Shown here one piece after another: positions 26,257 through 36,855 of a DNA stretch of 64,000 nucleotides; within the stretch, counting starts at the first letter, position 1; each line of letters begins with the position of its first letter. The notes under the pieces are model-generated. The model ran no database searches and was not told the DNA's origin. It was given only the letters and a program-made list of their open reading frames with translations. A program made the position numbers and the translations under genes. Source of the DNA: Paracoccus sp. (in: a-proteobacteria) (GTDB lineage Bacteria > Pseudomonadota > Alphaproteobacteria > Rhodobacterales > Rhodobacteraceae); NCBI RefSeq assembly GCF_030538495.1, contig NZ_JAUNTW010000004.1, positions 1-64,000 on the forward strand, read 5' to 3'.

Positions 26257-26925
26257 ATGGCCAACCAGAACGACAGCTTTATCGACGAAGTCACCGACGA
26301 ATTGCGGCGCGACCGGTTGTATCAGACGTTTCGCCGCTGGGGCTGGGTCGGTGCCGTGGTGATTCTGGGGATTGTCGGCGGCGCGTCGTGGCGCGAATAC
26401 AGCCGCGCGCAGGATCGCGCGGCGGCGCAGGCCTGGGGTGACGCGGTCATTCAGGCCGAAAACGCCAATGATCCCGGCCAGTTGCTTGAAGTCCCGCATC
26501 GCGGATCATCGGCGCGTCAGGCTTTGGCTGGGTTGCTGGCGGCGGGCGAATGGACGGCGGCGGGCGATGACGCGGCGGCGGTTGCGGCGCTGCGCGGCGT
26601 GACGGACAGCGCCCCGGCGGACAGCGTTCTGGGCGATCTGGCGCTGCTGAAGCTGGTCATGACGCAGGGCGCGGCCATGGACCCGTCCACCCGAGACATG
26701 ACGCTGACGCAGTTGTCACGGCCCGGCGCGCCGTTCGAATTGCTGGCACTGGAACAAAAGGCCGTTGCCTTGATCGAGGCCGACCGCCCCGCCGATGCCG
26801 AAACCCTGATCCGACAGATTCAGCAAAAAGACGGGCTGACCGCGAATATGCGTGGCCGTCTGGCTGATATGTTGACCGCCATCGGCGCGCGCCCGCAGCC
26901 GGGTGACGCGGCCCCCGCCAACTAA
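26257..26925 (+). CDS. YfgM-like ancillary protein with tetratricopeptide-like region
   Basis: 222 aa. A cytoplasmic start (FIDEVTDELRRDRLYQTFRRW) precedes one transmembrane helix (about 28-46) and a helical periplasmic domain. The layout and the position directly before bamB and der match the YfgM family, which associates with SecYEG and periplasmic chaperones. The symbol is withheld because the family is divergent in alphaproteobacteria. Confidence 0.8.
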   Translation: MANQNDSFIDEVTDELRRDRLYQTFRRWGWVGAVVILGIVGGASWREYSRAQDRAAAQAWGDAVIQAENANDPGQLLEVPHRGSSARQALAGLLAAGEWTAAGDDAAAVAALRGVTDSAPADSVLGDLALLKLVMTQGAAMDPSTRDMTLTQLSRPGAPFELLALEQKAVALIEADRPADAETLIRQIQQKDGLTANMRGRLADMLTAIGARPQPGDAAPAN

Positions 26926-26943
26926 GCCATAAGGATGCCCCGG

Positions 26944-28266
26944 ATGACCGTCACGCTGCGATTTGGCCTTTTGCTGGCCGCGACCCTTGGCCTGACCGCC
27001 TGCGGGGATCGTGAAATCATTTTGCCGGGCGAACGGCTGGACCCGATGGCTGTGGCGTCCCCCGATGGGCCTGCGGTCGAACGTCCGGGCGTGTCGTCCA
27101 CCACGCTGTCGCTGGCGGCGGCGGTGACCAATGGCGAATGGTCGCATCGCGCGGGAAATGCGGCGCATCAGCCGGGCCATGTCGCCATGGGCGCCGGCAC
27201 CGCCCTGATTTGGTCCGCGCCGATTGGTCAGGGCGACGCGCTGCGCCACCGGATCACCGCCGATCCCATCGTGGCGGCGGGGCGCGTGTTCACGCTGGAC
27301 AGTCGCGCGCGGGTGACGGCCACGGCGCTGAATGGCGGCACGGCATGGGCCACCGACATCACCCCGCCGGGCGAACGCGCCGACAGCGCATCGGGCGGCG
27401 GCGTGGCCTATGACGCGGGCCGCGTTTTTGCCACCACGGGCCACGGCCAACTGGTCGCACTGGACGCCGCCACCGGGGGCATCATCTGGCGGCAACGTCT
27501 GGACGCGCCGATCAGCGGCACTCCGGCGGTGCGTAACGGCGTGGTCTATGTCGTGGCGCGTAATGACACGGCTTGGGCCGTGCGCGCCAGCGATGGCCGC
27601 GTGATGTGGCAGATCGGCGGCACGAAATCCGGGTCGGGCGTCATGGGCGCATCATCCCCCGCCATCAGCGGCAACGCCGTGATTCTGCCGTTTTCGTCGG
27701 GCGAGGTGCAGGCCGTGGACCGCGCTACCGGCGTCACGAACTGGACTGCGCAGATCGGCGGGTCGCGTGTGGGCCGTGCGATCGCCTATATCCGCGATGT
27801 GACGGGCGATCCCGTTGTGGCGGGCGGGCGCGTCTATGCCGGGACGTCATCGGGGCGGATCGCGGCCTTTGATCTGGCGACCGGGATTCAGGACTGGTCG
27901 GCGCGCGACGGCGCGAACAGCCCGGTTGTGGTCGCGGGCGGGTCGGTCTTTGCCATCAATGATCAGGCCGAACTGGTCCGTCTGGATGCGGCGACGGGTG
28001 GGGTGATCTGGCGTGTGGCCATGCCCTATTACACCACCGATCGGCCGCGTCGTCAGGACCGCATCCATGCCCATTACGGCCCCGTTCTGGCCGGAGGGCG
28101 GTTATTCGTGGCCAGCAGCGACGGCGTGTTGCGCGTGTTTGACCCGCGCGGCGGTGCCTTGGTCGGGCAGGCCCTCATTCCCGGCGGCGCGGCGGCAAGC
28201 CCTGCCGTGGCCGGGCAAACCCTGTATATCGTAGGACGCAACGGTCAGTTGCACGCATATAAATGA
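26944..28266 (+). CDS. bamB: Outer-membrane assembly lipoprotein BamB-like (PQQ-type beta-propeller)
   Basis: 440 aa from the ATG at 26944; an ATG at 26935 lies too close to its AAGG. A lipoprotein signal ends in LTAC with Cys20. Eight propeller-blade-like repeats follow, with [25 protein letters not shown] and [12 protein letters not shown] as clear blades. BamB is a scaffold of the BAM complex for outer-membrane protein insertion. It overlaps der by four bases. Confidence 0.87.
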   Translation: MTVTLRFGLLLAATLGLTACGDREIILPGERLDPMAVASPDGPAVERPGVSSTTLSLAAAVTNGEWSHRAGNAAHQPGHVAMGAGTALIWSAPIGQGDALRHRITADPIVAAGRVFTLDSRARVTATALNGGTAWATDITPPGERADSASGGGVAYDAGRVFATTGHGQLVALDAATGGIIWRQRLDAPISGTPAVRNGVVYVVARNDTAWAVRASDGRVMWQIGGTKSGSGVMGASSPAISGNAVILPFSSGEVQAVDRATGVTNWTAQIGGSRVGRAIAYIRDVTGDPVVAGGRVYAGTSSGRIAAFDLATGIQDWSARDGANSPVVVAGGSVFAINDQAELVRLDAATGGVIWRVAMPYYTTDRPRRQDRIHAHYGPVLAGGRLFVASSDGVLRVFDPRGGALVGQALIPGGAAASPAVAGQTLYIVGRNGQLHAYK

Positions 28267-29747
28267 CCTTTACCCTTGCCATTGTTGGCCGCCCGAATGT
28301 GGGCAAATCCACCCTGTTCAACCGTCTGGTTGGCAAAAAGCTGGCTTTGGTCGATGACCAGCCCGGCGTCACCCGTGACCTGCGCGAAGGCGCGGGGCGT
28401 TTGGGCGATCTGCGGTTCATCGTGATCGACAGCGCCGGTCTGGAAATGGCCGAAGATGACAGCCTGCAAGGGCGGATGCGCCGCCTGACCGAACGCGCCG
28501 TGGACGAGGCCGATATCTGCCTGTTCGTCATTGACGCGCGCGTGGGTGTGACGGCGGCGGATGAATATTTTGCCGAAATCCTGCGCCGCCGCGCGGGCCA
28601 TGTCATTCTGGCCGCGAATAAGGCCGAAGGCCGCGCGGGCGAAGCGGGCGCGATCGAGGCCTATGCGCTGGGTCTTGGCGAACCGATCCGCATTTCCGCC
28701 GAACATGGCGAAGGGATGGAGGATTTGTATCAGACTCTGATTCCTCTGGCCGACCAGATCGAGGCTGAACGCCCCGCCCCAATCGCCGCCGAAACCGATG
28801 TGGACCTGTCCGACCACGACGCCGAAACCGGCGAAGGGGCCGAAGATTGGCGTCCGTCTGAGGCGCGCCCCCTGCAACTGGCCGTCATCGGTCGCCCCAA
28901 TGCGGGCAAATCGACGCTGATCAACAAAATCATCGGCGAGGATCGCCTGCTCACCGGACCCGAGGCTGGCATCACCCGCGACAGCATCAGCGTGACGACG
29001 ACGTTCATGGATACGCCGATGCGGATTTTCGACACCGCCGGGATGCGCAAACGCGCCAAGGTCACGGATAAGGTCGAAAAGCTGTCGGTCGCCGATGGTC
29101 TGCGCGCCGTCCGCTTTGCCGAGGTGGTCGTAGTGCTGTTGGATGTCGCGATCCCGTTTGAACAACAGGATTTGCGCATCGCCGATTTCGCCGAAACCGA
29201 AGGCCGCGCGGTCGTCGTGGCGGCGAATAAATGGGATCTTGAGGACGACAAACCCGAAAAGCTGAAAGAACTGCGCGAGGCGTTTGAACGTCTGTTGCCT
29301 CAGTTGAAGGGTGCGCCGCTGGTCACCGTATCGGCCCGCACCGGCAAGGGGCTGGACCGTCTGCACAACGCCATCCTGAAGGCGCATGAGGTTTGGAACC
29401 GCCGCGTCAGCACCGCCCGCCTGAACCGCTGGCTGGAGGCGATGACCGAATCGCATCCGCCCCCCGCCCCCGGCGGGCGTCGGATCCGGCTGCGTTATAT
29501 GACTCAGGTCAAAACGCGCCCGCCTGCGTTTATCGTCAAGGCCACGCATACCGACAAGCTGCCCGACAGTTATCAGCGTTACCTGATCAACGGGCTGCGG
29601 GTTGATTTCGATATGCCGGGAACGCCGATCCGTCTGACCTTTCGCGATCAGGGCGGCGACAACCCCTATCGCCATAAGGCGAATAAGATCAGCCAGTCGG
29701 GCGCGCTGTCAAAGCATAAGAATCGGCAGCGGCCTAAGGGGACGTAA
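28263..29747 (+). CDS. der: Ribosome-assembly GTPase Der (EngA)
   Basis: 494 aa with two GTPase domains: GRPNVGKST at 9-17 and GRPNAGKST near 212. DSAGLEM and DTAGMRK are the G3 motifs, and NKAE and NKWD the G4 motifs. A C-terminal KH-like domain holds VNGLR-type and IRLTFR sequences. Der is essential for 50S ribosomal subunit assembly. Confidence 0.95.
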   Translation: MTFTLAIVGRPNVGKSTLFNRLVGKKLALVDDQPGVTRDLREGAGRLGDLRFIVIDSAGLEMAEDDSLQGRMRRLTERAVDEADICLFVIDARVGVTAADEYFAEILRRRAGHVILAANKAEGRAGEAGAIEAYALGLGEPIRISAEHGEGMEDLYQTLIPLADQIEAERPAPIAAETDVDLSDHDAETGEGAEDWRPSEARPLQLAVIGRPNAGKSTLINKIIGEDRLLTGPEAGITRDSISVTTTFMDTPMRIFDTAGMRKRAKVTDKVEKLSVADGLRAVRFAEVVVVLLDVAIPFEQQDLRIADFAETEGRAVVVAANKWDLEDDKPEKLKELREAFERLLPQLKGAPLVTVSARTGKGLDRLHNAILKAHEVWNRRVSTARLNRWLEAMTESHPPPAPGGRRIRLRYMTQVKTRPPAFIVKATHTDKLPDSYQRYLINGLRVDFDMPGTPIRLTFRDQGGDNPYRHKANKISQSGALSKHKNRQRPKGT

Positions 29748-29764
29748 GGCGCGGCTGGTGAGCG

Positions 29765-29812
29765 CCGGGGGCCAGCCCCCGGACCCCCGGGATATTTGGG
29801 CCAAGATGAAAG
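29765..29812 (+). repeat. Conserved 3'-flanking element, copy 4, with hairpin
   Basis: A hairpin CCGGGGG-CCAG-CCCCCGG is followed by GGGATATTTGGGCC and AAGATGAAAG. It lies between the der stop (29747) and the stop of the minus-strand membrane gene (29818). The hairpin could serve both converging transcripts. Confidence 0.65.
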
Positions 29813-29817
29813 AGGGG

Positions 29818-30579
29818 TTAGCTGGCCGCGCGGACCAGCACCACCGACATTGCGGTGATGCCGAGGACGGCGGACAAGGCGGTTAACGGGTCGCTGCCCA
29901 TCGTCGTGATCGCGATGCCGCAAAAGCCCCAGATCAGCGCGGCGGAATAGGCGATGCTGGGGCCGATCCAGACCTGCGCCGCCGCTCCGATTGCGGCGCC
30001 GGGCAGGATCGCCAAAGCGGCCACCATATACAGCGGCATATGAAACACCGCTGCCAGCAGTCCGGCGACGCTGGCGCTGAACACCGCCGCCGCCCAGCCT
30101 GCGAAAAAGGTGATGCCGGGGCGGTTGCGGTCGTGATTGTGGCGTTGTGCGCGGCGCACCGCGATCAGCGCGGCCCATGCCATCATGCCCGATCCCGCCG
30201 CCAGAAACAGCGGGCGATCCGCCGTCAGCCACGGCCACACCCCTGCAAAGATCAGCGCCATGGCCAGCACCGGCCAAGCCCAGCTTTGTTTGCGAGGGGT
30301 GGGGTTCAGCCATTGCGCCATGGTGTCCAGCAGCAGCATCCCCCAGACGGCCAGCAGCAGCGCCCACATCACCAGATTGGCGGGCGACAGATACAGTTTC
30401 GGCAGGTTTGCCGCGATGTCCAGGTCGATATGTTCGCCATTTGGGGCCAGCGGGCCGGATTGGCGCGCGCCGTCCAGCACGTGTTCCGGTTCAACCCCTG
30501 ATATCAGGGCGAAGGTTGCGCCGCCGATCAGGAAAATCAACGTCGCAGCGGATTGGATATGCCTGCCGATCTGGTCCAT
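29818..30579 (-). CDS. Multi-pass inner-membrane protein of unknown function
   Basis: 253 aa from the ATG at 30579; a TTG at 30588 would add three residues. About seven hydrophobic segments are seen, spaced over the whole length, with an extracytoplasmic loop between the first two (EPEHVLDGARQSGPLAPNG). I recognise no catalytic motif. The gene lies between der and serS on the opposite strand to der. Confidence 0.7.
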   Translation of the reverse strand: MDQIGRHIQSAATLIFLIGGATFALISGVEPEHVLDGARQSGPLAPNGEHIDLDIAANLPKLYLSPANLVMWALLLAVWGMLLLDTMAQWLNPTPRKQSWAWPVLAMALIFAGVWPWLTADRPLFLAAGSGMMAWAALIAVRRAQRHNHDRNRPGITFFAGWAAAVFSASVAGLLAAVFHMPLYMVAALAILPGAAIGAAAQVWIGPSIAYSAALIWGFCGIAITTMGSDPLTALSAVLGITAMSVVLVRAAS

Positions 30580-30637
30580 GCTGCCCAACGCCGGATAGCG
30601 CCGGGCAGTTTCGCATTTCGGCGCAATTTATGTGCGA

Positions 30638-31930
30638 TTAGATCAGTTGGCCGTTTGCCGACAGCGTGGTCGCTCCGCCCAGATAGCGATGCAGAACCGG
30701 GGGCAGCGTGACCGAGCCATCCGCCTGTTGTCCGTTTTCCAGAACCGCAATCAGCGTGCGCCCTACGGCCAGACCCGACCCGTTCAGCGTATGCACGAAT
30801 TCGGGTTTGCCGCCATCGGCGGGGCGATAGCGCGCGTTCATGCGCCGGCCCTGAAAATCGCCGCAATAGCTGACGCTGCTGATTTCGCGGTATTTGTTTT
30901 GGCCGGGCAGCCATGCCTCGATGTCGTGGGTGATGCGCGTGCCAAAGCCCATATCGCCGGTGCACAGAACCACGGTGCGATAGGGGATGTTCAACCCCTC
31001 GAGCACCGCTTCGGCGCAGCGGGTCATGCGGGCGTGTTCGTCCAGACCGGTTTCGGCGTCGGTGATGGACACCATTTCCACCTTTTCGAACTGGTGCTGG
31101 CGCAGCATCCCCGTGGTGTCGCGCCCGGCGGAACCCGCCTCGGACCGGAAACATTGGCTGTGTGCGACCATGCGGCGGGGCAGGGTGGCGTGATCGACCA
31201 GATCGCCGTGAACGGTGTTGGTCAGGGTGACTTCGGATGTGGGGACCAGCCACCAGCCTTCGCGGGTTTGATAGCTGTCTTCACCGAATTTCGGCAATTG
31301 CCCGGTTCCCAGCATCATATCGGACAGCACCAGAACCGGCGCCCATGTTTCGGTCAGCCCGTGATCGTCGATATGCAAATCCAGCATATATTGCGCCAAG
31401 GCCCGGTGGATCCGCGCCACGCCCCCGCGCAGCAGCATGAACCGGCTGCCCGACAATTTGGCAGCGGTTTCAAAATCCATCCCCGGACGCACGCCCGCAA
31501 TGTCGAAATGTTCGGCGGGTGAGAAATCCAGTTCGCGCGGGCTGCCCCAGCGGCGGATTTCCACATTGTCGTTTTCGTCGGCCCCGTCCGGCACGCGGTC
31601 CAGCGGGGTGTTCGGAATCTCCATCAGCAGGTCGCGCAGTTGGGCGTCCAGTTCGCCCGCCTTGGCCTGCATCTGGGCAACATCGGATTTTTTATCCGCG
31701 ACCAAGGCGCGCAGGCGTTCAAATTCCGCGTCATCGCCGCGGGCCTTTGCGGCGCCCACGTCTTTGCTGGCGCGGTTCTGGTCGGCCTGTGCGGTTTCGG
31801 CGGCGTTAATGCAGGCGCGGCGTTCGCTGTCCAGCGACAGGATGCGCGATGACAGGCCATCCAGACCGCGCCGGGCAAGCGCCGCGTCAAAAGCCTGCGG
31901 GTTTTCACGGATTGCGCGAATGTCGTGCAT
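30638..31930 (-). CDS. serS: Seryl-tRNA synthetase
   Basis: 430 aa. An N-terminal coiled-coil tRNA-binding arm (about 30-100) precedes the class II core. Motif 2 is [20 protein letters not shown] and motif 3 is [17 protein letters not shown]. It charges tRNA-Ser (and tRNA-Sec where present). The length is standard. The downstream end shows no clear terminator. Confidence 0.95.
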   Translation of the reverse strand: MHDIRAIRENPQAFDAALARRGLDGLSSRILSLDSERRACINAAETAQADQNRASKDVGAAKARGDDAEFERLRALVADKKSDVAQMQAKAGELDAQLRDLLMEIPNTPLDRVPDGADENDNVEIRRWGSPRELDFSPAEHFDIAGVRPGMDFETAAKLSGSRFMLLRGGVARIHRALAQYMLDLHIDDHGLTETWAPVLVLSDMMLGTGQLPKFGEDSYQTREGWWLVPTSEVTLTNTVHGDLVDHATLPRRMVAHSQCFRSEAGSAGRDTTGMLRQHQFEKVEMVSITDAETGLDEHARMTRCAEAVLEGLNIPYRTVVLCTGDMGFGTRITHDIEAWLPGQNKYREISSVSYCGDFQGRRMNARYRPADGGKPEFVHTLNGSGLAVGRTLIAVLENGQQADGSVTLPPVLHRYLGGATTLSANGQLI

Positions 31931-31998
31931 GGCGTCACCTGTGTGTCAGTTGTGGTTGGCCCGTGCCTAACCCATCACCTGCGCAGGGAAAAGCCCGT

Positions 31999-32319
31999 TC
32001 AGGCGTCGGGCGCGCAGAACAGCTGATACATCAGCCCGACGACCTGCGCCGCGCGGGGGTCGGCCACGGAATACAGCCGTGCTTTGCCTTGGGCGCGACA
32101 TTCAACCAAGCCTTCGGCGCGCAGGCGGGCCAGTTGCTGACTGACCGCCGCCTGACGCTGACCCAGCAGGTTTTCCAATTCGGTGACAGTCTTTTCGCCA
32201 TTGGACAGGTGGCACAGGATCATCATGCGCCCTTCATGCGCAAGCGCTTTCATAAAGGCCGACGCTTCAGCGGCGCGGGTGGTCATCTGGTGCAGGTCGG
32301 GGCGGGTGTCTGTTGTCAT
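31999..32319 (-). CDS. ArsR-family regulator, SqrR/BigR/SoxR-like persulfide sensor
   Basis: 106 aa winged-helix repressor with the recognition region QRQAAVSQQLARLRAEGLVECR. Cys36 (ILCHL) and Cys102 (LFCAPDA) are 66 residues apart, the same spacing as the sulfide-sensing Cys pairs described for SqrR and BigR. A third Cys is at 74. The start overlaps the stop of the thioredoxin-fold gene, so the two form a unit like soxS-soxR of Paracoccus. No thiosulfate-oxidation genes are nearby, so the target genes are unknown. Confidence 0.8.
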   Translation of the reverse strand: MTTDTRPDLHQMTTRAAEASAFMKALAHEGRMMILCHLSNGEKTVTELENLLGQRQAAVSQQLARLRAEGLVECRAQGKARLYSVADPRAAQVVGLMYQLFCAPDA

Positions 32320-32714
32320 CGTGGATCCTGTCGGGGCATCAGCCCTGCCTGCGCAATGACATTATTTAGCACGGGGTAAAAGTGGTTTTGGCCGACATAT
32401 CCTTCGATCCGGGATAATTCTAAACCGCTTTTTAATAAAATGAAGGTGGGTGTGATCCATGGCCGCCGATCCAAGGCCAGTCCGTCGGGAAATGGCCCGT
32501 CCCGATCGACCCGAAACAGCGGCGCAATGCGACCGGCGGGGGATGCGGCGTAACCGGGGCCGATCTGCTGTTCCCATTGCGCGCAGTAATAACAGCCGCG
32601 CGATGTGACCATCATCAACTGCACCGGCTGCGCGCGCGGGTCGGTGGCCCGCGCGGTTAACGGCAGGGCAGACAGGCCAAGAATCAACGCGCGCCGGGTG
32701 ATGGAAGAGTGCAT
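32316..32714 (-). CDS. Periplasmic thioredoxin-fold protein (SoxS-like)
   Basis: 132 aa from the ATG at 32714, with a signal peptide (RRALILGLSALPLTARA). The motif TSRGCYYCAQW provides a CxxC active site and ITPTFILLKSG the cis-Pro region of thioredoxin folds. Together with the following ArsR regulator it resembles SoxS-SoxR, in which SoxS keeps sulfur-oxidation proteins reduced. Its partner here is not identifiable. Confidence 0.8.
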   Translation of the reverse strand: MHSSITRRALILGLSALPLTARATDPRAQPVQLMMVTSRGCYYCAQWEQQIGPGYAASPAGRIAPLFRVDRDGPFPDGLALDRRPWITPTFILLKSGLELSRIEGYVGQNHFYPVLNNVIAQAGLMPRQDPR

Positions 32715-32822
32715 GACCCCAAGATAAATGCGGCCGCCCCATCCGGCAAGATTTCGTGTGACACGCCTTGCCCGCAGGCGCGGGCTGGTCCAATCTGCCC
32801 ACGCTGTTGATGGATGGGACCG

Positions 32823-33788
32823 ATGGATGAATTGCTGGAGCCGCTGATCCGGGGCGACCGCCGCGCGCTGTCTCGGGCCATTACGCTGATCGAATCGACG
32901 CGGGCGGATCATCGCGCGCGGGCTTTGGCGTTGCTGGCGGCGCTGCCCGACCGGCAGGCGCTGCGCATTGGGTTGTCGGGGACGCCGGGGGTCGGCAAAT
33001 CCACCTTTATCGAAGCGTTTGGCACCATGCTGACCGGGCAGGGGCTGCGGGTGGCGGTGCTGGCGGTTGATCCGTCATCGGCGCGGTCGGGCGGGTCGAT
33101 TCTGGGCGACAAAACGCGGATGGAAACGCTGTCGCGCGATCCGAACGCCTTTATCCGGCCCACGCCATCAAGCGCGCAACTGGGCGGCGTCGGTCGCCGC
33201 ACGCGCGAGGCGATCCGCCTGTGCGAAGCCGCCGGTTATGACGCGGTGTTGATTGAAACCGTGGGCGTGGGGCAGTCCGAAACGCTGGTCGCGGAAATGT
33301 CGGATTTGTTCATCCTGCTGCTGGCACCTGCGGGCGGCGATGAATTGCAGGGGGTCAAACGCGGCATCATGGAAATGGCCGATATTATTCTGGTGAACAA
33401 AGCGGATGGCGATTTGCTGTCAACCGCGCGCCGGACCGTGGCCGATTACGCGGGCGCGCTGCGTCTGTTGCGCAAACGCCCCGCCGATCCTGATGGGTTC
33501 CCCAAGGCTCTGCCGGTGTCGGCGGCGACGGGCGACGGGCTGGCGGGGGCGTGGGATGTGATGCGCGAATTGGCCGATTGGCGGCGCGATCACGGGCATT
33601 TTGCGCAAAACCGGGCGGATCAGGCGCGGTATTGGTTTGTGTCCGAACTGCGCGCCGGGTTGCTGGCGCAGCTGGACGGCGCAGAGGCGCGGGCGCAGGT
33701 CGCGGATTTGGGCGATCAGGTGGCGGCGGGCGATCTGACGCCGGGGGCGGCGGCGGCGCGGATGCTGGACTGGCTGGCCGCGAAATAA
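32823..33788 (+). CDS. meaB: Methylmalonyl-CoA mutase-associated GTPase MeaB
   Basis: 321 aa. Walker A is GTPGVGKS (53-60), followed by VDPSSARSGGSILGDKTRM, ETVGVGQSE and VNKAD (NKxD). This is the MeaB/ArgK G3E GTPase that guards loading and repair of B12-dependent mutase. An ATG at 32814 adds three residues. The mutase gene itself is not in the window. Confidence 0.92.
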   Translation: MDELLEPLIRGDRRALSRAITLIESTRADHRARALALLAALPDRQALRIGLSGTPGVGKSTFIEAFGTMLTGQGLRVAVLAVDPSSARSGGSILGDKTRMETLSRDPNAFIRPTPSSAQLGGVGRRTREAIRLCEAAGYDAVLIETVGVGQSETLVAEMSDLFILLLAPAGGDELQGVKRGIMEMADIILVNKADGDLLSTARRTVADYAGALRLLRKRPADPDGFPKALPVSAATGDGLAGAWDVMRELADWRRDHGHFAQNRADQARYWFVSELRAGLLAQLDGAEARAQVADLGDQVAAGDLTPGAAAARMLDWLAAK

Positions 33789-33848
33789 ACGCCCGATTTT
33801 CGCGCCCATTCCCGGCCGCCCGGCGGTAAAGTGGCGGTAAAGGGGGCC

Positions 33849-34904
33849 ATGATGCGCGATTTACCTGATTCGGATGTGCTCTATGCCGCGCTGCTGGCGC
33901 GTGATCCGTCCTATGAAGGCCGCGTGCTGGTCGGCGTGACCTCGACCGGCGTGTTCTGTCGCCTGACCTGTCCGGCGCGTAAGCCGCTTGCCCGGAATTG
34001 CCGCTGGTTTGCGGATGCAGGGCAGGCGGCGGCTGCGGGCTTTCGCCCCTGCCTGCGCTGTCACCCCACCGGCCCGCAGGCCGAAGGTCACGCCATGATC
34101 GCTGCCCTGACCGCCGCGCTGCGGGATGATCCGGGGCGCAGGTGGTCCGAATCGGATCTGGTCGCGCGGGGCTATGATCCGTCCACGGTGCGCCGCCTGT
34201 TCCGCCGCCATTTCGGCCAAAGCTTTTTGCATATGGCGCGGGCCAGCCGGTTGGGGCAGGGGATGCAGGCATTGCAACAGGGGGAACGGATGATTGATGC
34301 ACAACTGGATGCGGGATTTGATTCGGCGTCGGGATTTCGCGCGGCGTTTCAGCGCCTGTTCGGCCATGCGCCGCATCAGATGCAGGGGGATCTGCTGGCC
34401 GATTGGATCGACACGCCGCTGGGCGGGATGATCGCGATTGCCGATCATGACGCGCTGCATTTGGTGGAGTTCGTCGAACGCAAGGCTCTGCCCGAAGGAT
34501 TGCGCTGGTTGTCGGCGCGGATGGGGGGGCGTATCGGGCTGGGCCGAACGCCGGTGACCGACCGCGCCGAAGCGGCGTTAGCGGCGTATTTCAGCGGCGC
34601 AGACGGCGCGCTGAATGTGCCGGTGGTGCTGCATGGCACGCCGTTTCAGACGCAGGTTTGGCAGCAATTACAGGCGATTGCGCCGGGCGAAACCCGCAGC
34701 TATGCCGGGCTGGCGCAGGCGATTGGGCGACCCACGGCGGTGCGGGCCGTCGCGCGGGCCAATGCGACGAACCGGCTGGCGCTGATCGTGCCATGTCACC
34801 GGGTCATCGGCGCAGATGGCAGCATGACCGGATATGCGGGCGGTCTGTGGCGCAAAGAAAAGCTGATCGAAATTGAATCGCAGTATCGCGCAGGCAGGGC
34901 TTGA
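33849..34904 (+). CDS. ada: Ada: methylphosphotriester/O6-methylguanine DNA methyltransferase and AraC-type regulator
   Basis: 351 aa. The N-terminal zinc domain carries Cys37, Cys41, Cys68 and Cys71, matching the Ada metal site, with Cys37 the likely methyl acceptor. An AraC-like helix-turn-helix follows (about 95-180). The C-terminal methyltransferase domain has the active-site PCHRV near residue 315. It repairs alkylated DNA and activates the adaptive response. A second ATG one codon later is equally possible. Confidence 0.93.
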   Translation: MMRDLPDSDVLYAALLARDPSYEGRVLVGVTSTGVFCRLTCPARKPLARNCRWFADAGQAAAAGFRPCLRCHPTGPQAEGHAMIAALTAALRDDPGRRWSESDLVARGYDPSTVRRLFRRHFGQSFLHMARASRLGQGMQALQQGERMIDAQLDAGFDSASGFRAAFQRLFGHAPHQMQGDLLADWIDTPLGGMIAIADHDALHLVEFVERKALPEGLRWLSARMGGRIGLGRTPVTDRAEAALAAYFSGADGALNVPVVLHGTPFQTQVWQQLQAIAPGETRSYAGLAQAIGRPTAVRAVARANATNRLALIVPCHRVIGADGSMTGYAGGLWRKEKLIEIESQYRAGRA

Positions 34905-35031
34905 CGCGCGGGGGGCTTTTGCTGTAACCACCGCAGAACCGAATTCCGGGCGCTGCGTCGCGGCGCCTTTTCACATTGGGTCGGCCCGTCCGCAGGGATC
35001 ACCCGAGCATCTGTTACGAAGGAAGATCACC

Positions 35032-35319
35032 ATGTCGCGCGTCTGCGAATTGACCGGCAAAGGCCCGATGACAGGAAACAATGTCAGCCACGCCAACAAC
35101 AAAACTCGTCGCCGGTTCCTGCCGAACCTGAACGATGTCACCCTGCTGTCCGAAACGCTGGGCCGCGGCTATTCGCTGCGCATCTCGGCTGCGGCTCTGC
35201 GCTCGGTCGATCATCGCGGCGGTCTGGATGCGTTTCTGGCCAAGGCGAAAGACAGCGAACTGTCGGATCGCGCCCTGAAAATCAAACGCGACATCGCCAA
35301 AGCGGCGACCGCAGCCTGA
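35032..35319 (+). CDS. rpmB: 50S ribosomal protein L28
   Basis: 95 aa. It opens [20 protein letters not shown] with [12 protein letters not shown] following, diagnostic of L28. The ATG at 35032 follows GAAGGAAG; an upstream in-frame extension from 34873 overlaps ada and is not used. A strong terminator lies directly downstream. Confidence 0.95.
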   Translation: MSRVCELTGKGPMTGNNVSHANNKTRRRFLPNLNDVTLLSETLGRGYSLRISAAALRSVDHRGGLDAFLAKAKDSELSDRALKIKRDIAKAATAA

Positions 35320-35342
35320 TTTTGGCTGATGCCACGCCATTG

Positions 35343-35367
35343 CCCCGCCCGAACCGGCGGGGTTTTT
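35343..35367 (+). terminator. Rho-independent terminator of rpmB
   Basis: CCCCGCC-CGAACC-GGCGGGG gives a 7-bp stem with a 6-base loop, followed by TTTTT. It starts 24 bases after the rpmB stop. Confidence 0.88.
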
Positions 35368-35427
35368 GCGTTTGGGCGCGTCAATTTGTCTCTGGCATCG
35401 GGGGGCGGATTGGGTAATCTGACCGCT

Positions 35428-35760
35428 ATGTTCCGGCTGCTGCCCCTGTTTTTGATTCTGATCGTCGCGCTGACCAGCATTGGTCTGGGCGCGGCGCGCG
35501 GCGTTGTGCGGGCGGGCGATCAGGTGGTGATCTGCACCGGCAGCGGCCCGGTGACGATTCGCCTGCCGGGTGATTCCCATGACGGCGGGGCGCATATCTG
35601 CCCCGATATGGCGCTGTCGCTGATGGCGGCGGTTGGGGTGGCCGATGTCGCGCCCGTGGTGCCGCCGGTCGTGGCGCGCGGGATTGCGCTGCCCGCGCCG
35701 GTGCTGGGCCATGTGGTTTCTGTGGATGTGGTGCGGGCGCGGGGGCCGCCTGTGATGTGA
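35428..35760 (+). CDS. Small exported/anchored protein of unknown function in a copper gene cluster
   Basis: 110 aa from the ATG at 35428. It has one N-terminal hydrophobic segment (FRLLPLFLILIVALTSIGLG), then a short region with two Cys residues (VVICTGSG and HICPD) and a Val/Pro-rich tail. It ends 39 bases before the copper chaperone gene. The Cys and His residues and the position suggest a copper-related role, but no family is recognised with confidence. Confidence 0.6.
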   Translation: MFRLLPLFLILIVALTSIGLGAARGVVRAGDQVVICTGSGPVTIRLPGDSHDGGAHICPDMALSLMAAVGVADVAPVVPPVVARGIALPAPVLGHVVSVDVVRARGPPVM

Positions 35761-35799
35761 TTTCGCAAAATCACATCACCATCTTACAGGATTAAACCG

Positions 35800-36240
35800 A
35801 TGAAAAAACTGACTTTTGCCGCTGTTGCGGCGCTGATGCCCGTTGTTGCCATGGCCCATGACGGCGTGCATATCCATGACGGCTACGCCCGCAGCAGCAA
35901 CCCGACCGTGGGGGCCGCGTTCTTTATGATCGAAAATCACCGCGACGTGGATTGCACCCTGATTGGCGCGGAAAGCCCTCTGGCACCGCGCACCGAACTG
36001 CACACCCACCGCGAGGTGGACGGCCTGATGAAGATGGTCCACGTCCCCGAAGGCTTTGTCATCCCGGCCAATGGCGAACACGAACTGGCCCGAGGTGGCG
36101 ATCACATCATGTTGTTTGGATTGGAAAAACCGCTGGCGGATGGGGATGTTGTGCCTCTGTCGCTGGATTTCGGGGATTGCGGCGTCGAAACGGTGGAATT
36201 CACCGTCGATAATCACCGCAAGGCGGCCCATTCACACTGA
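35800..36240 (+). CDS. Periplasmic copper chaperone PCu(A)C
   Basis: 146 aa with a signal peptide (to about residue 19). Copper ligands follow the PCu(A)C pattern: His68, Met79, His102 and Met104, close to H-x10-M-x21-H-x-M. Extra His residues at both ends (HDGVHIHDG and AAHSH) may add metal binding. The family delivers Cu(I) to cytochrome oxidase in the periplasm. The stop overlaps the 3' end of the esterase gene on the other strand by 9 bases. Confidence 0.9.
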   Translation: MKKLTFAAVAALMPVVAMAHDGVHIHDGYARSSNPTVGAAFFMIENHRDVDCTLIGAESPLAPRTELHTHREVDGLMKMVHVPEGFVIPANGEHELARGGDHIMLFGLEKPLADGDVVPLSLDFGDCGVETVEFTVDNHRKAAHSH

Positions 36241-36855
36241 CCGGACCAGTTGCGCCGCAGAGGGGCCAAGCGTTCCGGTCATGCGGCGCACCCCCTTGGC
36301 GGATGGGTGCAACCCGTCCGCCAGCACCATTTCGGGGTCCGGGCGTCCCGGCGCGACCATCAGCGGCGCGTAAATATCCCGCACCATCAACGCGCTATGC
36401 TGTTCCGCCAAGTGCGGCCAGATCGCGGCCCAATCCGCGCGCCATGCCGCATCACCGGGCGGAGCCTGCACGCCCACCAACAGCGCGGGCCGTCCGCGCG
36501 TCTGGCGCAGCATGGTGGCCAGATTGGCCTGACTGGGGCCGGGTGGCCACCCCATCAGCATATCATTGCCGCCCAATGCGATGATGACCGCATCAGGCCG
36601 GTGCCGGCGTATCAGAAACGGCAAACGCACCCGCCCGCCAAAGGTCGTATCGCCGTTCAGCGCCGCGTCGATCAGATGGGCCGGGCTGCCGTGATCGGCC
36701 AGCCAGCGGGACAATTGCGGGATCAGCCCCGCCCCGTCCGGCAGACCAAAACCGCTGCCCAGACTGTCGCCCAGAAACAGGATGCGCGGGGGCGTCGCCG
36801 CCGCTGCAACCCCCGCGCAGGCCAGCCCCGCCAGAACGGCGCGCCGCCCGATCAT
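36232..36855 (-). CDS. SGNH/GDSL-type esterase (TesA-like)
   Basis: 207 aa with a short signal-like N-terminus ([17 protein letters not shown]). It carries block [12 protein letters not shown], a Gly in LNGDTTF, block III LGGNDML and block V DGLHPS, so the Ser-Asp-His triad is intact. These enzymes are periplasmic arylesterases or lysophospholipases. Its start overlaps the copA stop (ATGA), so it is translated after the copper ATPase; the reason for this pairing is unclear. Confidence 0.87.
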   Translation of the reverse strand: MIGRRAVLAGLACAGVAAAATPPRILFLGDSLGSGFGLPDGAGLIPQLSRWLADHGSPAHLIDAALNGDTTFGGRVRLPFLIRRHRPDAVIIALGGNDMLMGWPPGPSQANLATMLRQTRGRPALLVGVQAPPGDAAWRADWAAIWPHLAEQHSALMVRDIYAPLMVAPGRPDPEMVLADGLHPSAKGVRRMTGTLGPSAAQLVRSV

